Shown: positions 5,365 through 5,541 of the stretch, piece by piece
Layout of the letters: each line of letters opens with the position of its first letter
Position numbering within the stretch: the stretch's first letter is position 1
Assembly (NCBI GenBank): GCA_003506065.1
Contig: DNXA01000272.1
Coordinates: forward strand, 1-5,541
Source of the DNA: Actinomycetota bacterium
GTDB taxonomy: Bacteria > Actinomycetota > Actinomycetes > S36-B12
Direction of reading: 5' to 3'
Length of the DNA: 5,541 bases
Notes under the pieces: generated by a model
Seen by the model: only the letters and a program-made list of their open reading frames with translations
Told to the model about the DNA's origin: nothing
The model's database searches: none
Program-made: the position numbers and the translations under genes

Positions 5365-5541
5365 GCCTCCAACGACTGCATCCCCCTTGCGCGATCTGCG
5401 AGATCTCTTCTTTGGGATCAGTCGTGACAGGTCGCTGCCGGTGTCGTTGATGTGGATTGCGAACGGTCGTCGTGGGGTGTACTCGATGACACTGATAGAG
5501 CAGGGGTCGATCTGAACCCGTTGGAAGAGATCAAGGTGGGC
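5353..5541 (-). CDS. Histidine phosphatase family protein, MSMEG_4193-like (C-terminal part only)
   Basis: The last 62 codons and TAA stop (5355-5353) of a gene that begins beyond the right edge of the window. The readable protein runs AHLDLFQRVQIDPCSISVIEY, then TPRRPFAIHINDTGSDLSRL, a basic stretch KKRSRRSRK, and the ending GDAVVGGGAG. The HLDLFQR..DPCS.SVI.Y.P.RP pattern, the NDTG motif and the DAVVGGGAG tail match the C-terminus of actinobacterial phosphoglycerate-mutase-like proteins of the MSMEG_4193 type (TIGR03848 from memory). The catalytic RHG motif would be near the N-terminus and is not in this window, so activity cannot be judged. It is first of the visible minus-strand genes, 35 bp before the DUF3090 gene, the order expected for this conserved trio. 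Confidence 0.82.
   Translation of the reverse strand, partial: AHLDLFQRVQIDPCSISVIEYTPRRPFAIHINDTGSDLSRLIPKKRSRRSRKGDAVVGGGAG

Noticed and set aside
1..5541. Mobile elements, CRISPR array, tRNA or rRNA genes, phage defence genes
   Set aside because: No terminal repeats, transposase or integrase motifs, spaced direct repeats or RNA-gene signatures were seen; the window is filled by conserved housekeeping-type genes.

Overview
The window looks like chromosomal DNA from an actinobacterium of moderate G+C, roughly 55-60% by eye. The main evidence is mshC, the cysteine ligase of mycothiol synthesis, a pathway essentially confined to Actinobacteria. Next to it is a set of three actinobacterial conserved genes: an MSMEG_4193-type histidine phosphatase, a DUF3090 protein and an SCO1664-type kinase-like protein. 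No genus can be assigned from this window. No RNA gene, mobile element, CRISPR array or prophage was seen, and there is no gene-free stretch of 300 bases; coding density is above 95%.

Left part (1-2738), central carbon metabolism. Glucose-6-phosphate isomerase (pgi, minus strand) covers 1-1630. It is almost complete, lacking only its last few codons and stop beyond base 1. It is divergent from gnd (plus strand, 1704-2738), a short-form, probably NAD-linked 6-phosphogluconate dehydrogenase. The 73-bp gap between the two starts must hold both sets of start signals, and it contains a 7+7 bp inverted repeat lying directly over the pgi Shine-Dalgarno sequence. The two enzymes sit at the glucose-6-phosphate branch point: Pgi leads to glycolysis or gluconeogenesis, and Gnd carries out the decarboxylating step of the oxidative pentose phosphate route.

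Right part (2739-5541), a tightly packed minus-strand operon read from right to left: histidine phosphatase (C-terminal part only, 5353-5541), 35 bp, DUF3090 protein (4781-5317), a one-base TAATG overlap, SCO1664-family PI3/4-kinase-like protein (3999-4781), 33 bp containing a small perfect hairpin, then mshC (2739-3965). mshC and gnd converge with their stop codons directly abutting and no spacer at all.

The most interesting biology is the uncharacterised phosphatase / DUF3090 / kinase-like trio apparently co-transcribed with mshC. One member resembles a phosphotransferase and another is a phosphatase-family protein. This suggests, as inference only, a phosphorylation-dephosphorylation pair acting on a metabolite or protein related to thiol or inositol metabolism. 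The trio is a known conserved association, but to my knowledge it has no established function. The other points worth checking are small DNA palindromes: over the pgi ribosome-binding site, inside gnd, inside mshC, and in the mshC leader.
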